Below are positions 18,935 through 27,165 of a stretch of 64,000 nucleotides of DNA, piece by piece. The notes under the pieces are model-generated. The model did no database searches. It saw only the letters and a list, made by a program, of their open reading frames with translations, and was not told the origin of the DNA. The stretch spans positions 1,364,001 through 1,428,000 of the forward strand of contig NZ_AP025509.1 in NCBI RefSeq assembly GCF_024347615.1. Reading direction: 5' to 3'. The position numbers were made by a program, and so were the translations under genes. This DNA comes from Vibrio splendidus (lineage in GTDB: Bacteria; Pseudomonadota; Gammaproteobacteria; Enterobacterales; Vibrionaceae). Position 1 is the stretch's first letter. Every line of letters starts with the position of its first letter.

Positions 18935-20677
18935 TGTGATCACCAAGCGATTCTGTCGTATCGTAACTACCAAGCGACTTTGTCATTCGCTTAATTACCG
19001 AGGGAAATTGACGGTCTCTATTTTTACGTAATCCTTTGACTAGTGCTACGAATTAGTCAGGGGTGTATAGGATGATCGTTATGGATACTCAATCTCAGCT
19101 TACCGTGGATATCATCGCAAAAGTTGCTCTCGGTAAAATCTCAATTACTAATGCCTCTAAGCTCCTCAAGAAGTCTCGCAGAACCATCGAACGTTATCTC
19201 AGGCGATATCGCTCTGATGGTATCCGATTTGTGGTTCATGGCAACACAGGAAGGGCACCCGCTAATAAAATCCCCATTACCTTAAAGCAACAAGTTCAAG
19301 CTCTTATAAAGACCAAGTATTACGACTTTAACATGCTTCATCTCGCCGATATGTTAGAGGTATTTGAAGGTATCAAAGTAAAACGGGAGACGCTTCGTAC
19401 CTGGGCACATGAAATCCATCATGTAAAACGAGCCAAACATCGACGTTCTAAGGTAAGAAGACGACGTGAGCGTATGGAAGCCGAAGGCTTAATGCTGCAA
19501 ATGGACGGCAGTCCGCACCTTTGGTTCGGTGATAAAAAATCCTGTCTTATCGCCATGATTGATGATGCAACCAGTGAGGTTCATGCGGAGTTTTTTCCTT
19601 CAGAAACCACCGAAGGATGCCTCAAAGTAATGAAAACTTATATCAAGAAAAAAGGTCTTTTTAAGACTCTGTATGTCGATAGAGCTGGCATCTTCGGTGG
19701 ACCAAAACGTTGCCACTTCTCCCAGATGCAACGAGCCTGTGAAGAGCTGGGTATAGAAATTATTTTTGCCAATTCGCCTCAAGGCAAGGGTCGCATCGAA
19801 CGTGCCTTTGATACGTTCCAAGATCGTCTAGTCCCTGAGTTAAGGCTGGCTGGGGTTACTGATATGATCAGTGCAAATAACTACCTACAAAATACCTTCA
19901 TCCCTGAGTATTGGGCAACGACCCTCACAGTCAACGCCAAATTAATGCGCTCTGAGCATACACCCGTTCCGAAGTACCTCAACATTGACGCGATATGTAT
20001 TCAAAAAGAATATCGAAAAATCCGTCGAGATCATACCTTCAGTTACGCCAACGCAATGTATCAAATCACCTCCCCATTACGGCACTCTATCGTGAGTCAA
20101 CAAGTCGAATTACGTAAGCAACTTGATGGTGGTTTTACGGCTTACTTTGCTGACCGAGAGTTATCGATTAAAGAGCTTACTGAGCCTAGCTCTAGGAAAG
20201 AATACGGAGAAGAGGTTCAGAAAAAGATCGAGGCTATAGAGCTTGCCAATGAGTTAGGGAATGTTAGAGAAGCGGCCCGACAAAGCGGTTGTTCTGTCAA
20301 AAGCATTCACAACAACCGTCAATTGCTTGAAGCCCATGGCCCACTTGCTTTGAAACGTCTGTATGGTCAATCACACAACAATAATCGCATCGATGAAAAG
20401 ACTCGAAATATCGTCATCTCATTAACACTCAAATCGCCTCACCTAACCTCTATTAGGATAAGTGGTGAGATGAGAAAGCGTTTTAACATCTCGATTAGTC
20501 ACTCAACAGTAAGGAACATCTGGCTTGAAGAAAAGCTGAATACAAGAGAGTTACGGGAGGCACGTGCCGAGGAATCAATTATCGAATAGAAACTAATCTG
20601 CAATAGTGGACTACTATGAATAGAGCAGCGACAGAATCCTTCGGTATTTAGACCGTCAACCTCCCTCGGTAATCACA
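18935..20677 (+). mobile_element. Insertion sequence, ISNCY-like, intact
   Basis: 1743 bp. The left end TGTGATCACCAAGCG and the right end (read inward) TGTGATTACCGAGGG match at 12 of 15 positions and are bounded by exact 17-bp direct repeats. Subterminal motifs: ACCAAGCGATTCTGTCG at 18942 and a variant at 18969 on the left, with an inverted relative at 20629-20645; and a 24-bp block beginning ATTACCGAGGGA at 18994-19017, inverted at 20650-20673 (22 of 24 matching). It holds one transposase gene with an apparently complete frame. Exact TSDs suggest recent insertion. Family name is from the transposase look and not searched. Confidence 0.85.
19072..20589 (+). CDS. Transposase (DDE type, ISNCY-like)
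   Basis: 505 residues from ATG 19072 (GGGG 8 bp upstream; GTG 19063 and ATG 19081 are alternatives). An N-terminal HTH (ITNASKLLKKSRRTIERYLR) and a basic linker (KRAKHRRSKVRRRRER) precede the integrase-like catalytic core. The acidic residues are in LQMDGSP (Asp145), LYVDRAG (Asp203) and KGRIERAF (Glu243). A C-terminal extension carries two further HTH-like segments (VREAARQSGCSVKSIHNNR, and near the end ISHSTVRNIWLEEKLN). It cuts and joins the ends of its own element. The frame has no internal stop, so it is probably active. Confidence 0.88.
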   Translation: MIVMDTQSQLTVDIIAKVALGKISITNASKLLKKSRRTIERYLRRYRSDGIRFVVHGNTGRAPANKIPITLKQQVQALIKTKYYDFNMLHLADMLEVFEGIKVKRETLRTWAHEIHHVKRAKHRRSKVRRRRERMEAEGLMLQMDGSPHLWFGDKKSCLIAMIDDATSEVHAEFFPSETTEGCLKVMKTYIKKKGLFKTLYVDRAGIFGGPKRCHFSQMQRACEELGIEIIFANSPQGKGRIERAFDTFQDRLVPELRLAGVTDMISANNYLQNTFIPEYWATTLTVNAKLMRSEHTPVPKYLNIDAICIQKEYRKIRRDHTFSYANAMYQITSPLRHSIVSQQVELRKQLDGGFTAYFADRELSIKELTEPSSRKEYGEEVQKKIEAIELANELGNVREAARQSGCSVKSIHNNRQLLEAHGPLALKRLYGQSHNNNRIDEKTRNIVISLTLKSPHLTSIRISGEMRKRFNISISHSTVRNIWLEEKLNTRELREARAEESIIE

Positions 20678-20694
20678 TCGACCTAATTAAACTC
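20678..20694. repeat. Target-site duplication, right copy (17 bp)
   Basis: Exact repeat of the left copy at 18918-18934, directly after the right IS end AATCACA at 20671-20677. Confidence 0.85.
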
Positions 20695-20856
20695 TGAATT
20701 GAAAAATGGCTGATAACAAACCAACAAGACAGCCTGTTTATTTCAAATTTATCAATAATGAGGGCACTTCTTGCGTTGATCCTGTGAACCACTAGAAACT
20801 TTGCGTAGTTAAACTTTGTTATAAAAGTGGCTAGGATTCTGTTTTAAGGAAGGAAC

Positions 20857-21678
20857 ATGCAAAAAATAATTCTGATCACAGGGGCCACGGATGGCATCGG
20901 TTTAGAGACCGCAAAAGCACTGACGCAGCAAGGGCACCATGTTCTGATTCATGGCCGCAACGCAGCTAAGGTCAATAAAGTCGTGACCGCTCTGTCTCGC
21001 CTGTCTAAGAATGCAATCATCGAAAGCTACATCGCAGACCTATCGACGCTCTCTGAAGTTGAGGCGCTCGCAACCCAAATAAAAAGCGATCACAAACGAC
21101 TCGATATACTCATTAACAACGCAGGTGTGTATAAAGTGTCGGACATCACCACTCCAGACAATCTTGATGTGCGTTTTGTCGTAAACACCATTGCGCCGTA
21201 TCTACTGACAAAAAAGCTGCTTCCTCTTTTTGATGCGACTAGTCGTATCGTCAACCTATCTTCAGCAGCCCAAGCATCCGTAGATTTAGAGGCATTAATT
21301 AGCCCCAATGCGGGTGAACTTGATGGTCCGGTTTACGCGCAAAGTAAGCTCGCACTAACGATGTGGTCCATCGAATTAGCCTATACTCTTTTAGACAAAG
21401 GCACCGCAATTATCCCTGTAAACCCAGCCTCTTTCCTTGGTAGTAAACTGGTGAAAGATGCTTATGGCGTTGATGGTAACGACCTAGCGATTGGTGCCGA
21501 TATTCTTTGTCGTGCTGCGCTCAGTGATGAGTTTGCCAACGCTTCTGGTCAATATTTTGATAATGATTCTGGGTTGTTCAAGGACCCGCACGCCGACGCA
21601 TTAGACAACACTAAGAACCACAAGCTGGTGACCGTGCTTGATCAATTGCTCGAAGAAAAGCTGTGCGTTGCGCACTGA
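20857..21678 (+). CDS. Short-chain dehydrogenase/reductase
   Basis: 273 residues, classical SDR. The nucleotide-binding motif is TGATDGIGLETAK (residues 7-19), the structural motif INNAGVY is near residue 86, and the catalytic Ser and YAQSK lie near 130-160 (NLSSAAQ and VYAQSKLAL). It would oxidise or reduce a small alcohol/ketone with NAD(P); the substrate is unknown. GGAAGGA lies 6 bp before the ATG. It is the first gene after the IS and stands as a single transcription unit. Confidence 0.85.
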   Translation: MQKIILITGATDGIGLETAKALTQQGHHVLIHGRNAAKVNKVVTALSRLSKNAIIESYIADLSTLSEVEALATQIKSDHKRLDILINNAGVYKVSDITTPDNLDVRFVVNTIAPYLLTKKLLPLFDATSRIVNLSSAAQASVDLEALISPNAGELDGPVYAQSKLALTMWSIELAYTLLDKGTAIIPVNPASFLGSKLVKDAYGVDGNDLAIGADILCRAALSDEFANASGQYFDNDSGLFKDPHADALDNTKNHKLVTVLDQLLEEKLCVAH

Positions 21679-21729
21679 GCATTCATTAGTAAAAAACGAC
21701 CACTAACACTCCCCACACACAATCCGAGC

Positions 21730-21761
21730 CGCAGTTCTATCCATACAGACAAAGAACTGCG
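21730..21761 (+). terminator. Terminator-like hairpin after the SDR gene
   Basis: CGCAGTTCT and AGAACTGCG form a 9-bp stem with a 14-base loop, 52 bp after the SDR stop, followed by CGCTCTTTCG. The T tract is weak. Confidence 0.45.
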
Positions 21762-21884
21762 CGCTCTTTCGATTATTAAAATTTCTTTAATACTGATTCC
21801 CCGCTTTGCCCAATTATCACCCAAGATGCAGATTGCTAAACTTGCCCTCATCGAAACAACACAGGCTACGGCCGAGGAGCATTT

Positions 21885-22760
21885 ATGCGTTTTGAAGGTG
21901 AAGTTTATCGTCCTTGGATGGAAGCAGAGAGCGTACTCATCCAGACAACATTGGGGTGCAGTAATAACCAATGTACCTTCTGCACGATGTTTGATGATAA
22001 GCGTTTCAAAGTAAGAGATATCAAAGACATCTTTGAAGATATTGACGCGGCGAGAAAGATTTACCCGCATGTTGAATCTATCTTTTTGGTCGATGGTAAT
22101 GTGATGGCGATTAGAACCGAAATGCTGATTTCGATTCTGGATTACATCAAGATCACCTTCCCTGAAATCAAGAATATCTCTTTGTATTCAGGCTTCAACG
22201 ACTTCCGTCGCAAGAGCTTGTCTGAATTAAAAGAGATTAAGTCGGCAGGTTTAAGCATGGCCTATTCAGGCTTGGAGTCCGGTGACCCAATTGTGCTTGA
22301 ACGCATTCAAAAGCGCATGACGCGTGAGCATGCAATTGAAAGTATGAACTTAGCCCGTGAAGCAGATATCAAGGTGCTGGCTTCTTTCATCTTTGGCCTT
22401 GGCGGCAAAGAGCGTTCTATAGAGCATGCGATTAATACCACCAGCTTGCTGAACATCATGCAGCCGGATGCGATTGCACCAATGGCTTTAGCCGTTCAAC
22501 CGGGATCGGGGTTGGAAAAAAAAGTAAACCGTGGCGAGTTTGTTTTACCAACGCCATTGCAGATTCTGGAAGAAGAAAAATACTTACTCGAAAACCTAGA
22601 AGATTTCGATTGCTACTACTGGGGCGACCACGGCAATAACATCTCACCAATGCGTGGCATGTTGCCTCAGGCTCGCAAGCCGTTTCTTGATAAGATCAAT
22701 CAAGACATCGCTCACAACCCAATCACTAAGCAAAACGTCATTAAAACCTTCGCTTGGTAA
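21885..22760 (+). CDS. Radical SAM protein of unknown substrate
   Basis: 291 residues. The cluster-binding cysteines are in TLGCSNNQCTFCTMF, spaced CX4CX2C rather than the classical CX3CX2C; a spacing of this kind occurs in a subgroup with GC-x4-C-x2-C motifs. The rest is a TIM-barrel radical SAM core (SIFLVDGNVMAI, YSGLESGDPIVLERIQKRMT, ASFIFGLGG) with a short C-terminal tail. The core resembles Elp3/HemN-type proteins, but no substrate can be assigned. GAGGAG lies 7 bp before the ATG. A single gene. Confidence 0.8.
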   Translation: MRFEGEVYRPWMEAESVLIQTTLGCSNNQCTFCTMFDDKRFKVRDIKDIFEDIDAARKIYPHVESIFLVDGNVMAIRTEMLISILDYIKITFPEIKNISLYSGFNDFRRKSLSELKEIKSAGLSMAYSGLESGDPIVLERIQKRMTREHAIESMNLAREADIKVLASFIFGLGGKERSIEHAINTTSLLNIMQPDAIAPMALAVQPGSGLEKKVNRGEFVLPTPLQILEEEKYLLENLEDFDCYYWGDHGNNISPMRGMLPQARKPFLDKINQDIAHNPITKQNVIKTFAW

Positions 22761-22891
22761 TAGCTCGATTTAATTCGTAAACAGTAAACGTAAACAGACC
22801 AAACGACAGGCGTTGCAGCTCCAAATTATGGAATAATCAAAGTCCAGCAGCGCCTAACGTATACCTTACTTTTTCAGATTCACAGCCCTAC

Positions 22892-23476
22892 CTAAGCCAA
22901 AGCCGCTAACAACAAGTCAGTACTCGCTTCCACGTGAGCTGCAATCTCTTGTTCTGTGGGTGCAGGCATTCCCATCAACACACCCTCTCTGACACTCATC
23001 ACCATACCAAGCCAAAGCTTAATTTTGGTTTGTGGTTCTTCAATATCGAATCGTTCATTGAAAAACTGAGCAAGCACACGATCGGTATCATCTGGGCCAA
23101 CGTCCATAAAACGGCTGACCAATTCTGGAGACTTGCTGCCTTCTGCGATCAACAGCTTAAAGGTCGCAATATGCTCGCTCGAAAGGTGAAACAAAACGAA
23201 GTCTTTTGCGAAGCCCAATAGCGCTTGTCGAGTATCGGTGTGTTGCAAATGCACCACCAACTTATCGTCTGTCTGGCTACCCATTTGTCTTAACGTCGCT
23301 TCAAACAACACATCTTTAGAAGAGAAGTAACGATAAAGCGTTTGCTTCGTCATTTTCGCTTCACTAGCGACTCGGTCCATGCTGGTTTGCACGTAGCCTT
23401 CCGCGAGGAATATCTCCTTCGCCGCTTTTAAAATCGCGAGTCGTTTCTTCTCTTTGTTCTGCTCAATCTTGCTCAT
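22892..23476 (-). CDS. TetR-family repressor, divergent from an EamA exporter
   Basis: 194 residues. The HTH is ILKAAKEIFLAEGYVQTSMD with VASEAKMTKQTLYRYFSSKD (residues 15-57 or so), the classical TetR pattern, followed by a ligand-binding domain with a TetR_C-like look. ATG at 23476 (MSKIEQ) is preferred to GTG at 23488 because it has GGATG upstream. The divergent region carries two related palindromes (23501-23520 and 23546-23567), so it probably represses itself and the exporter gene at 23596 until a ligand binds. Confidence 0.88.
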   Translation of the reverse strand: MSKIEQNKEKKRLAILKAAKEIFLAEGYVQTSMDRVASEAKMTKQTLYRYFSSKDVLFEATLRQMGSQTDDKLVVHLQHTDTRQALLGFAKDFVLFHLSSEHIATFKLLIAEGSKSPELVSRFMDVGPDDTDRVLAQFFNERFDIEEPQTKIKLWLGMVMSVREGVLMGMPAPTEQEIAAHVEASTDLLLAALA

Positions 23477-23500
23477 TACTTCATCCACCCCAAAACAGAG

Positions 23501-23567
23501 ATCATACTTTAAAGTATGATTTGTGTTGACTCAACCAATTTTTAAAATCACACTCACCAGTATGATT
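23501..23567. promoter_or_regulatory. Two TetR-type operators between the repressor and exporter genes
   Basis: ATCATACTTTAAAGTATGAT (23501-23520) is a perfect 20-bp palindrome. AATCACACT-CACC-AGTATGATT (23546-23567) is the same site with one mismatch and the same 4-bp centre. They bracket the promoter region of both divergent genes. Confidence 0.8.
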
Positions 23568-23595
23568 TATTGATAGTAGATAATTGGATAGAGAA

Positions 23596-24483
23596 ATGAC
23601 GACAATGAACCTCCCTAAAACTGAAGCAAGAAACACACGAACCCTCGGCTTTACCCTCGCGATCGCAGGTGCCGTATTAATGAGTATTGATCCGATCTTC
23701 ATTCGTTATGCCGGTGTCAGCGGATTCGATACTGCCTTTCTGTTCGGCTTATTCAGCGCAATCTCGATGCCGATTTTGCTTAAGTTCAACGACAAACGTG
23801 GAATCCGAAAAGCAGTCGTACAGAGCGGTTGGCCATTGTTGGCAGCGGGTATTCTTATGCTCGGCAGTGCCTCAGGCTTGGTGTTCAGCATCAAGATGAC
23901 CTCGATTGCCAATACCTTTGTGATCCTGAGTGCCGCCCCTGCTGTTGCCGCTATTTTCAGCAGGCTGATCTTGAAAGAAGCCACTAGTCGATCGACTTTG
24001 GTTGCCATTGTTGCGGTGATGATTGGTATTACGATTGTCGTTTCAGGTTCGTTTTCTTCAGGGAACTGGATGGGTGATGCTTTAGCGGTATTCGCAGTGA
24101 TCTGTTTATCTATGATGTTTACCTTGCTGCGTAAATATCAAGACGTCAGCCGATTGGCGAGTGTGGGCCTAGGTGGTTTGTTGCTAGCGGTTGTGATGTT
24201 TTTCTTCGCAACGCCATCAAGCTACAGCGTTGAAACGTGGTTAATCATGGGCATGATGGGCTTGTTTACGGCACCTGTTGGCCGAGTGTTATCTATGGTC
24301 GCAACGCGCCACATTACCGCGCCAGAAGTATCAATGACTCTGATGTTAGAAACCGTGTTAGCGCCAGTTTGGGGGTTTATCTTCTTCACTGAGATCCCAC
24401 CAATGACCAGTATTGTCGGCGGTGTGGTGATCTTGATTACGATCTTCATCTACACCTTAGTGACCATGAAAAACGATGACTAA
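23596..24483 (+). CDS. EamA/DMT-family transporter under TetR control
   Basis: 295 residues with about ten membrane segments in two EamA repeats (TLGFTLAIAGAVLMSIDPIF at the start; second repeat from about residue 150, MGDALAVFAVICLSMMFTLL). It is likely an inner-membrane exporter of a metabolite or toxic compound; pairing with a divergent TetR gene is typical of efflux systems. ATG 23596 is used; TTG 23584 is an alternative start. TrmO-like gene follows 42 bp downstream and may be co-transcribed. Confidence 0.85.
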   Translation: MTTMNLPKTEARNTRTLGFTLAIAGAVLMSIDPIFIRYAGVSGFDTAFLFGLFSAISMPILLKFNDKRGIRKAVVQSGWPLLAAGILMLGSASGLVFSIKMTSIANTFVILSAAPAVAAIFSRLILKEATSRSTLVAIVAVMIGITIVVSGSFSSGNWMGDALAVFAVICLSMMFTLLRKYQDVSRLASVGLGGLLLAVVMFFFATPSSYSVETWLIMGMMGLFTAPVGRVLSMVATRHITAPEVSMTLMLETVLAPVWGFIFFTEIPPMTSIVGGVVILITIFIYTLVTMKNDD

Positions 24484-24525
24484 TAAATCGATTAATAAAG
24501 AGATTAATAAAGAACTAAATAGGAG

Positions 24526-24933
24526 TTGAAGATGTCTGCAGAACTGCAATTTATTGGCCGAATTGCCACGCCTTATCACTCGGTTTCGGAGTGTCCGAAT
24601 AACATCCAACCGGACAACGGCCCTCTCTGTGAAATCAAGTTAGATGACGTTTATCAGCAAGGTTTGCTAGGACTAAACCGTGGCGACCACATCTTGATCT
24701 TGTATTGGTTAGAAGGCGCAAAACGAGACGAGTTGATACAAAGCTGGGATGAAGAGACGCCGACCAAAGGCACCTTTGCACTGCGTTCACCGCACAGACC
24801 AAACCCAATCGGTGCAGCTGTGTTACCGATTGAAAAAATCGAGAATGGCACCGTAACCGTAAGCGGCTTAGATTGCTTAAACAACACACCACTGTTGGAC
24901 ATCAAGCCGGCGATCTATAAAGAGAAGGGATAA
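24526..24933 (+). CDS. TrmO/TsaA-like methyltransferase domain protein
   Basis: 135 residues, covering the TsaA-like beta-barrel domain: FIGRIATPYHS at the start, LEGAKRDELIQSW, then the family signature FALRSPHRPNPIGAAVLPIE. E. coli TrmO, which methylates N6 of t6A37 in tRNA-Thr with SAM, is about 235 residues, so this is a short, single-domain relative that lacks the C-terminal tRNA-binding extension. It may act on a different substrate. GGAG lies before the ATG. Probably co-transcribed with the EamA gene 42 bp upstream. Confidence 0.75.
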   Translation: MKMSAELQFIGRIATPYHSVSECPNNIQPDNGPLCEIKLDDVYQQGLLGLNRGDHILILYWLEGAKRDELIQSWDEETPTKGTFALRSPHRPNPIGAAVLPIEKIENGTVTVSGLDCLNNTPLLDIKPAIYKEKG

Positions 24934-24990
24934 GCGAGAAGTTGGCCTTCCTAAACCAAAAGCGAGCTGTGCGTTAGCGAAAGGAAGGCA

Positions 24991-25692
24991 TTACGCATAC
25001 TTGATGAAAGCTTGGCTTAACTGCTGAAAGAGTGAGTCTACGTTGGGAAGGCTCGTCAAATGTGCGGACAACAGTGTATGAACCTGCGCATCCACCACGG
25101 TTGGATTCCCGCAAACTTGATTATAAAAATTCACTGGCGCAACGATGTTCTCTAAGTCGGCATCTAACAAGATACAAGCTTGCGAAAGTACAATTTGGCC
25201 GCCCCCTTGTTTAAGCAATACACGTTGCGCAGTACCCACTATTTTTTGTTTATTGATATTGAGGTTGTAGTCACCATCACAATAAGAACCGGGGGTGGCG
25301 TGTACATCCGCATCGATGCCCAATTCTTTGAAAAACAGGGTTAATACATTGCACAGATGTCGATACGCTTTTTGGATATTGTAGGCTTCATCGCGAGGCC
25401 AATGGTAAATGTGCGATAAGTTAATGATCCCCGGCAATTGAGGAACGGGAGCGCCACCTGTTTTACGCGAGGTAAGTTGCCAGCCTTGTGCCGCAAGTTG
25501 CTTTTTAGATTCCACCGTCACTGGCCACTTTTTACCTGCGGGCAAAACGAGTGTTGGCGTTTTTGCTTGCCACAGCATTAAGGCTTGCCCAATCTCACCC
25601 GCCTGTATCTGCTGCAATAATTCAGCTTCTTTTTCAAACGCACGATCAACATCAATGTGCGGGTAACGTACGAGTTTATTCGTTAACTTCAA
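24991..25692 (-). CDS. Lipoate-protein ligase-like protein
   Basis: 233 residues of the biotin/lipoate ligase fold. Family landmarks: LMLWQAKTPTLVLPAG near residues 39-54, RKTGGAPVPQLPGIINLS (the RRxSGGGAVxHDxGNLN block of LplA in altered form, near 84-101), and the lysine-bearing KIVGTAQRVLLKQGG near 165. Members attach lipoyl or octanoyl groups to E2/GcvH proteins; this variant has Val-Pro where LplA has Val-Phe-His-Asp, so exact activity is open. The start is TTG 25692 with GAGGAAAG upstream. Converges with the TrmO-like gene. Confidence 0.7.
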   Translation of the reverse strand: MKLTNKLVRYPHIDVDRAFEKEAELLQQIQAGEIGQALMLWQAKTPTLVLPAGKKWPVTVESKKQLAAQGWQLTSRKTGGAPVPQLPGIINLSHIYHWPRDEAYNIQKAYRHLCNVLTLFFKELGIDADVHATPGSYCDGDYNLNINKQKIVGTAQRVLLKQGGGQIVLSQACILLDADLENIVAPVNFYNQVCGNPTVVDAQVHTLLSAHLTSLPNVDSLFQQLSQAFIKYA

Positions 25693-25722
25693 TGCACTTT
25701 CCTCTACAGATTGTGGTGACCT

Positions 25723-25745
25723 ACCATTTCACTTTCTGAAATGGT
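25723..25745. other. Hairpin between DUF3024 and lipoate-ligase-like genes
   Basis: ACCATTTCA and TGAAATGGT form a perfect 9-bp stem with loop CTTTC, just beyond the stop of the DUF3024 gene (25765) on the minus strand. No T tract follows, so it could be a weak terminator or a regulatory stem. Confidence 0.4.
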
Positions 25746-25764
25746 TGATGGACGATAGGGCTAG

Positions 25765-26112
25765 TTATCCCCAAAAACTTCCGTACACATCCGCATTTAG
25801 AACCTCAAAAAACGCCTCAAGGCTCTTCACCTCTGCTGTCGGTTCGTAAATGTGCCATTTTAAATCAGATTTCATCCAATAGATTGCCCACTCATTACGT
25901 GATTTGTAGTACTTCACTTTGGCTATAGGACTTTCCATTTTTTCACTTGGGTCGTTCCATTTCGGGCGAACTTCGAATATTTCTATTGCTTGCCCATTCA
26001 CTCGATATCCTAAATCTAACTGGTCCCTAATTTCTACAGGTGGTCGACGAGAGTCCAGATAGATCTCAACTGCTTTTTCATATCGTTTTTGTTCGATTTC
26101 AGAGAATGCCAT
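25765..26112 (-). CDS. DUF3024-family protein
   Basis: 115 residues. Features resembling DUF3024: a basic helical start (QKRYEKAVEIYLDSRRPP), then RVNGQAIEIFEVRPKW and KVKYYKSRNEWAIYWMKSDLKWH, ending in a helix (SLEAFFEVLNAD). Members are small cytoplasmic proteins of unknown function, found scattered in Vibrio accessory regions. The beta-rich middle resembles small nucleic-acid-binding folds, only a guess. Single gene with its own ATG; a HEPN-like gene lies 155 bp upstream on the same strand. Confidence 0.7.
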   Translation of the reverse strand: MAFSEIEQKRYEKAVEIYLDSRRPPVEIRDQLDLGYRVNGQAIEIFEVRPKWNDPSEKMESPIAKVKYYKSRNEWAIYWMKSDLKWHIYEPTAEVKSLEAFFEVLNADVYGSFWG

Positions 26113-26267
26113 ATCAGTTACCTAAGCTATTAATCAACTTCAGTTTACGACGTAAAAGTAGTCGTACGTATAGATTTATTTTGAAATAGTACATAACGAC
26201 TAACGTACCGATCTCCATACCAAGACCGCGAGTGTAACGCGTCATCTGGATGTTTTTGTTTTAAATA

Positions 26268-26798
26268 TTATTTCGATGAAGCATCAAGCTGTTTAAGAGC
26301 CAATCGCCCTAACTTGTTCATTTTTTGCTCTTGCTGTAGGCTTTCAACATGAAATTTGCACCAGTAATAAAGCGTGATACATAAGAGTTGAAATTTTTGT
26401 TCGGGTTTGACTTTTTTCCATGGAACACTCTCTACAATCCATGACTGATTTGTCTCTCGAGCAACTTTCATAAACTCTTCCTTCCTCTCTGCTGGAAAAG
26501 AATCATAAAAGTTATTCATGTAGCTTGTATCAATCTTGGTATCCAAATTATGAGCAAAATCATTCCTTATTTTACCTAGAACTCCAAGAGGCTTCTTTAG
26601 TTCACTAGATAACCCAATAGCGAGTGCTAACTGTACTTTCCCTGAGTAATCTAAACCGATTGGTTTTAAATGTTCAGGATACTCCAGAGCACTAGCTAGA
26701 TAGTCATTGATCAAGTGTTCTATTTGAATTTGAGTATGGATAACTTTACCCAAATCACTTTCTTGCAAAAGGATCGAGCTCACATTTACTGATTTCAT
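26268..26798 (-). CDS. HEPN/MltR-like helical protein
   Basis: 176 residues, all-helical in appearance. The segment KVQLALAIGLSSEL and then LGKIRNDFAHNLDTKI is the hallmark of MltR and DUF4145/HEPN-like proteins. It contains an R-x4-H motif (RNDFAH), which in HEPN nucleases forms the catalytic pair. I cannot say whether this member is a nuclease: no antitoxin-like MNT partner is adjacent, and MltR-type members act as transcription regulators. Base composition is lower in GC than the flanks, consistent with an acquired gene. Confidence 0.6.
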   Translation of the reverse strand: MKSVNVSSILLQESDLGKVIHTQIQIEHLINDYLASALEYPEHLKPIGLDYSGKVQLALAIGLSSELKKPLGVLGKIRNDFAHNLDTKIDTSYMNNFYDSFPAERKEEFMKVARETNQSWIVESVPWKKVKPEQKFQLLCITLYYWCKFHVESLQQEQKMNKLGRLALKQLDASSK

Positions 26799-27165
26799 GA
26801 ATCACCATATTTACGATATTTGAACATCGTGCGAGCACGAATTCTTTCGCTAAACATATCAAAAAGATTGCCTATAACCAACTGAGTAATATAGAAAACT
26901 CTAAACTTTAAATGTGAAATTGTTCACACACACATTACCTCCTACGAAAGGCTCGTTATCAATCTGAACTTCCCATTGAGTTATCTATTTATTAACTCTC
27001 TAAAAGTGGTTGATCGTTCTATTCATGCCAAACCATAGTTAAAACTCGCCGTTGTTTAAGCCATGTTTCATTCTAGGCAACACAGAGTCTTGATGGCTTC
27101 TGTCTGACAAGGTTGTCTGATATGGTGGCGGCAGAACTTCAGCAATTGTTTAGATAGTATTGAAT
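26799..27165. other. Intergenic region, no gene seen
   Basis: About 365 bp between divergent genes. I see no ORF, no terminator and no riboswitch that I recognise upstream of the homocysteine methyltransferase gene. The promoters of both flanking genes must lie here. Confidence 0.4.

Noticed and set aside
24945..24989. GCCTTCCT/AGGAAGGC inverted repeat as a terminator between TrmO-like and lipoate-ligase-like genes
   Set aside because: The loop is about 29 bases and there is no T tract, so it is a poor terminator candidate.
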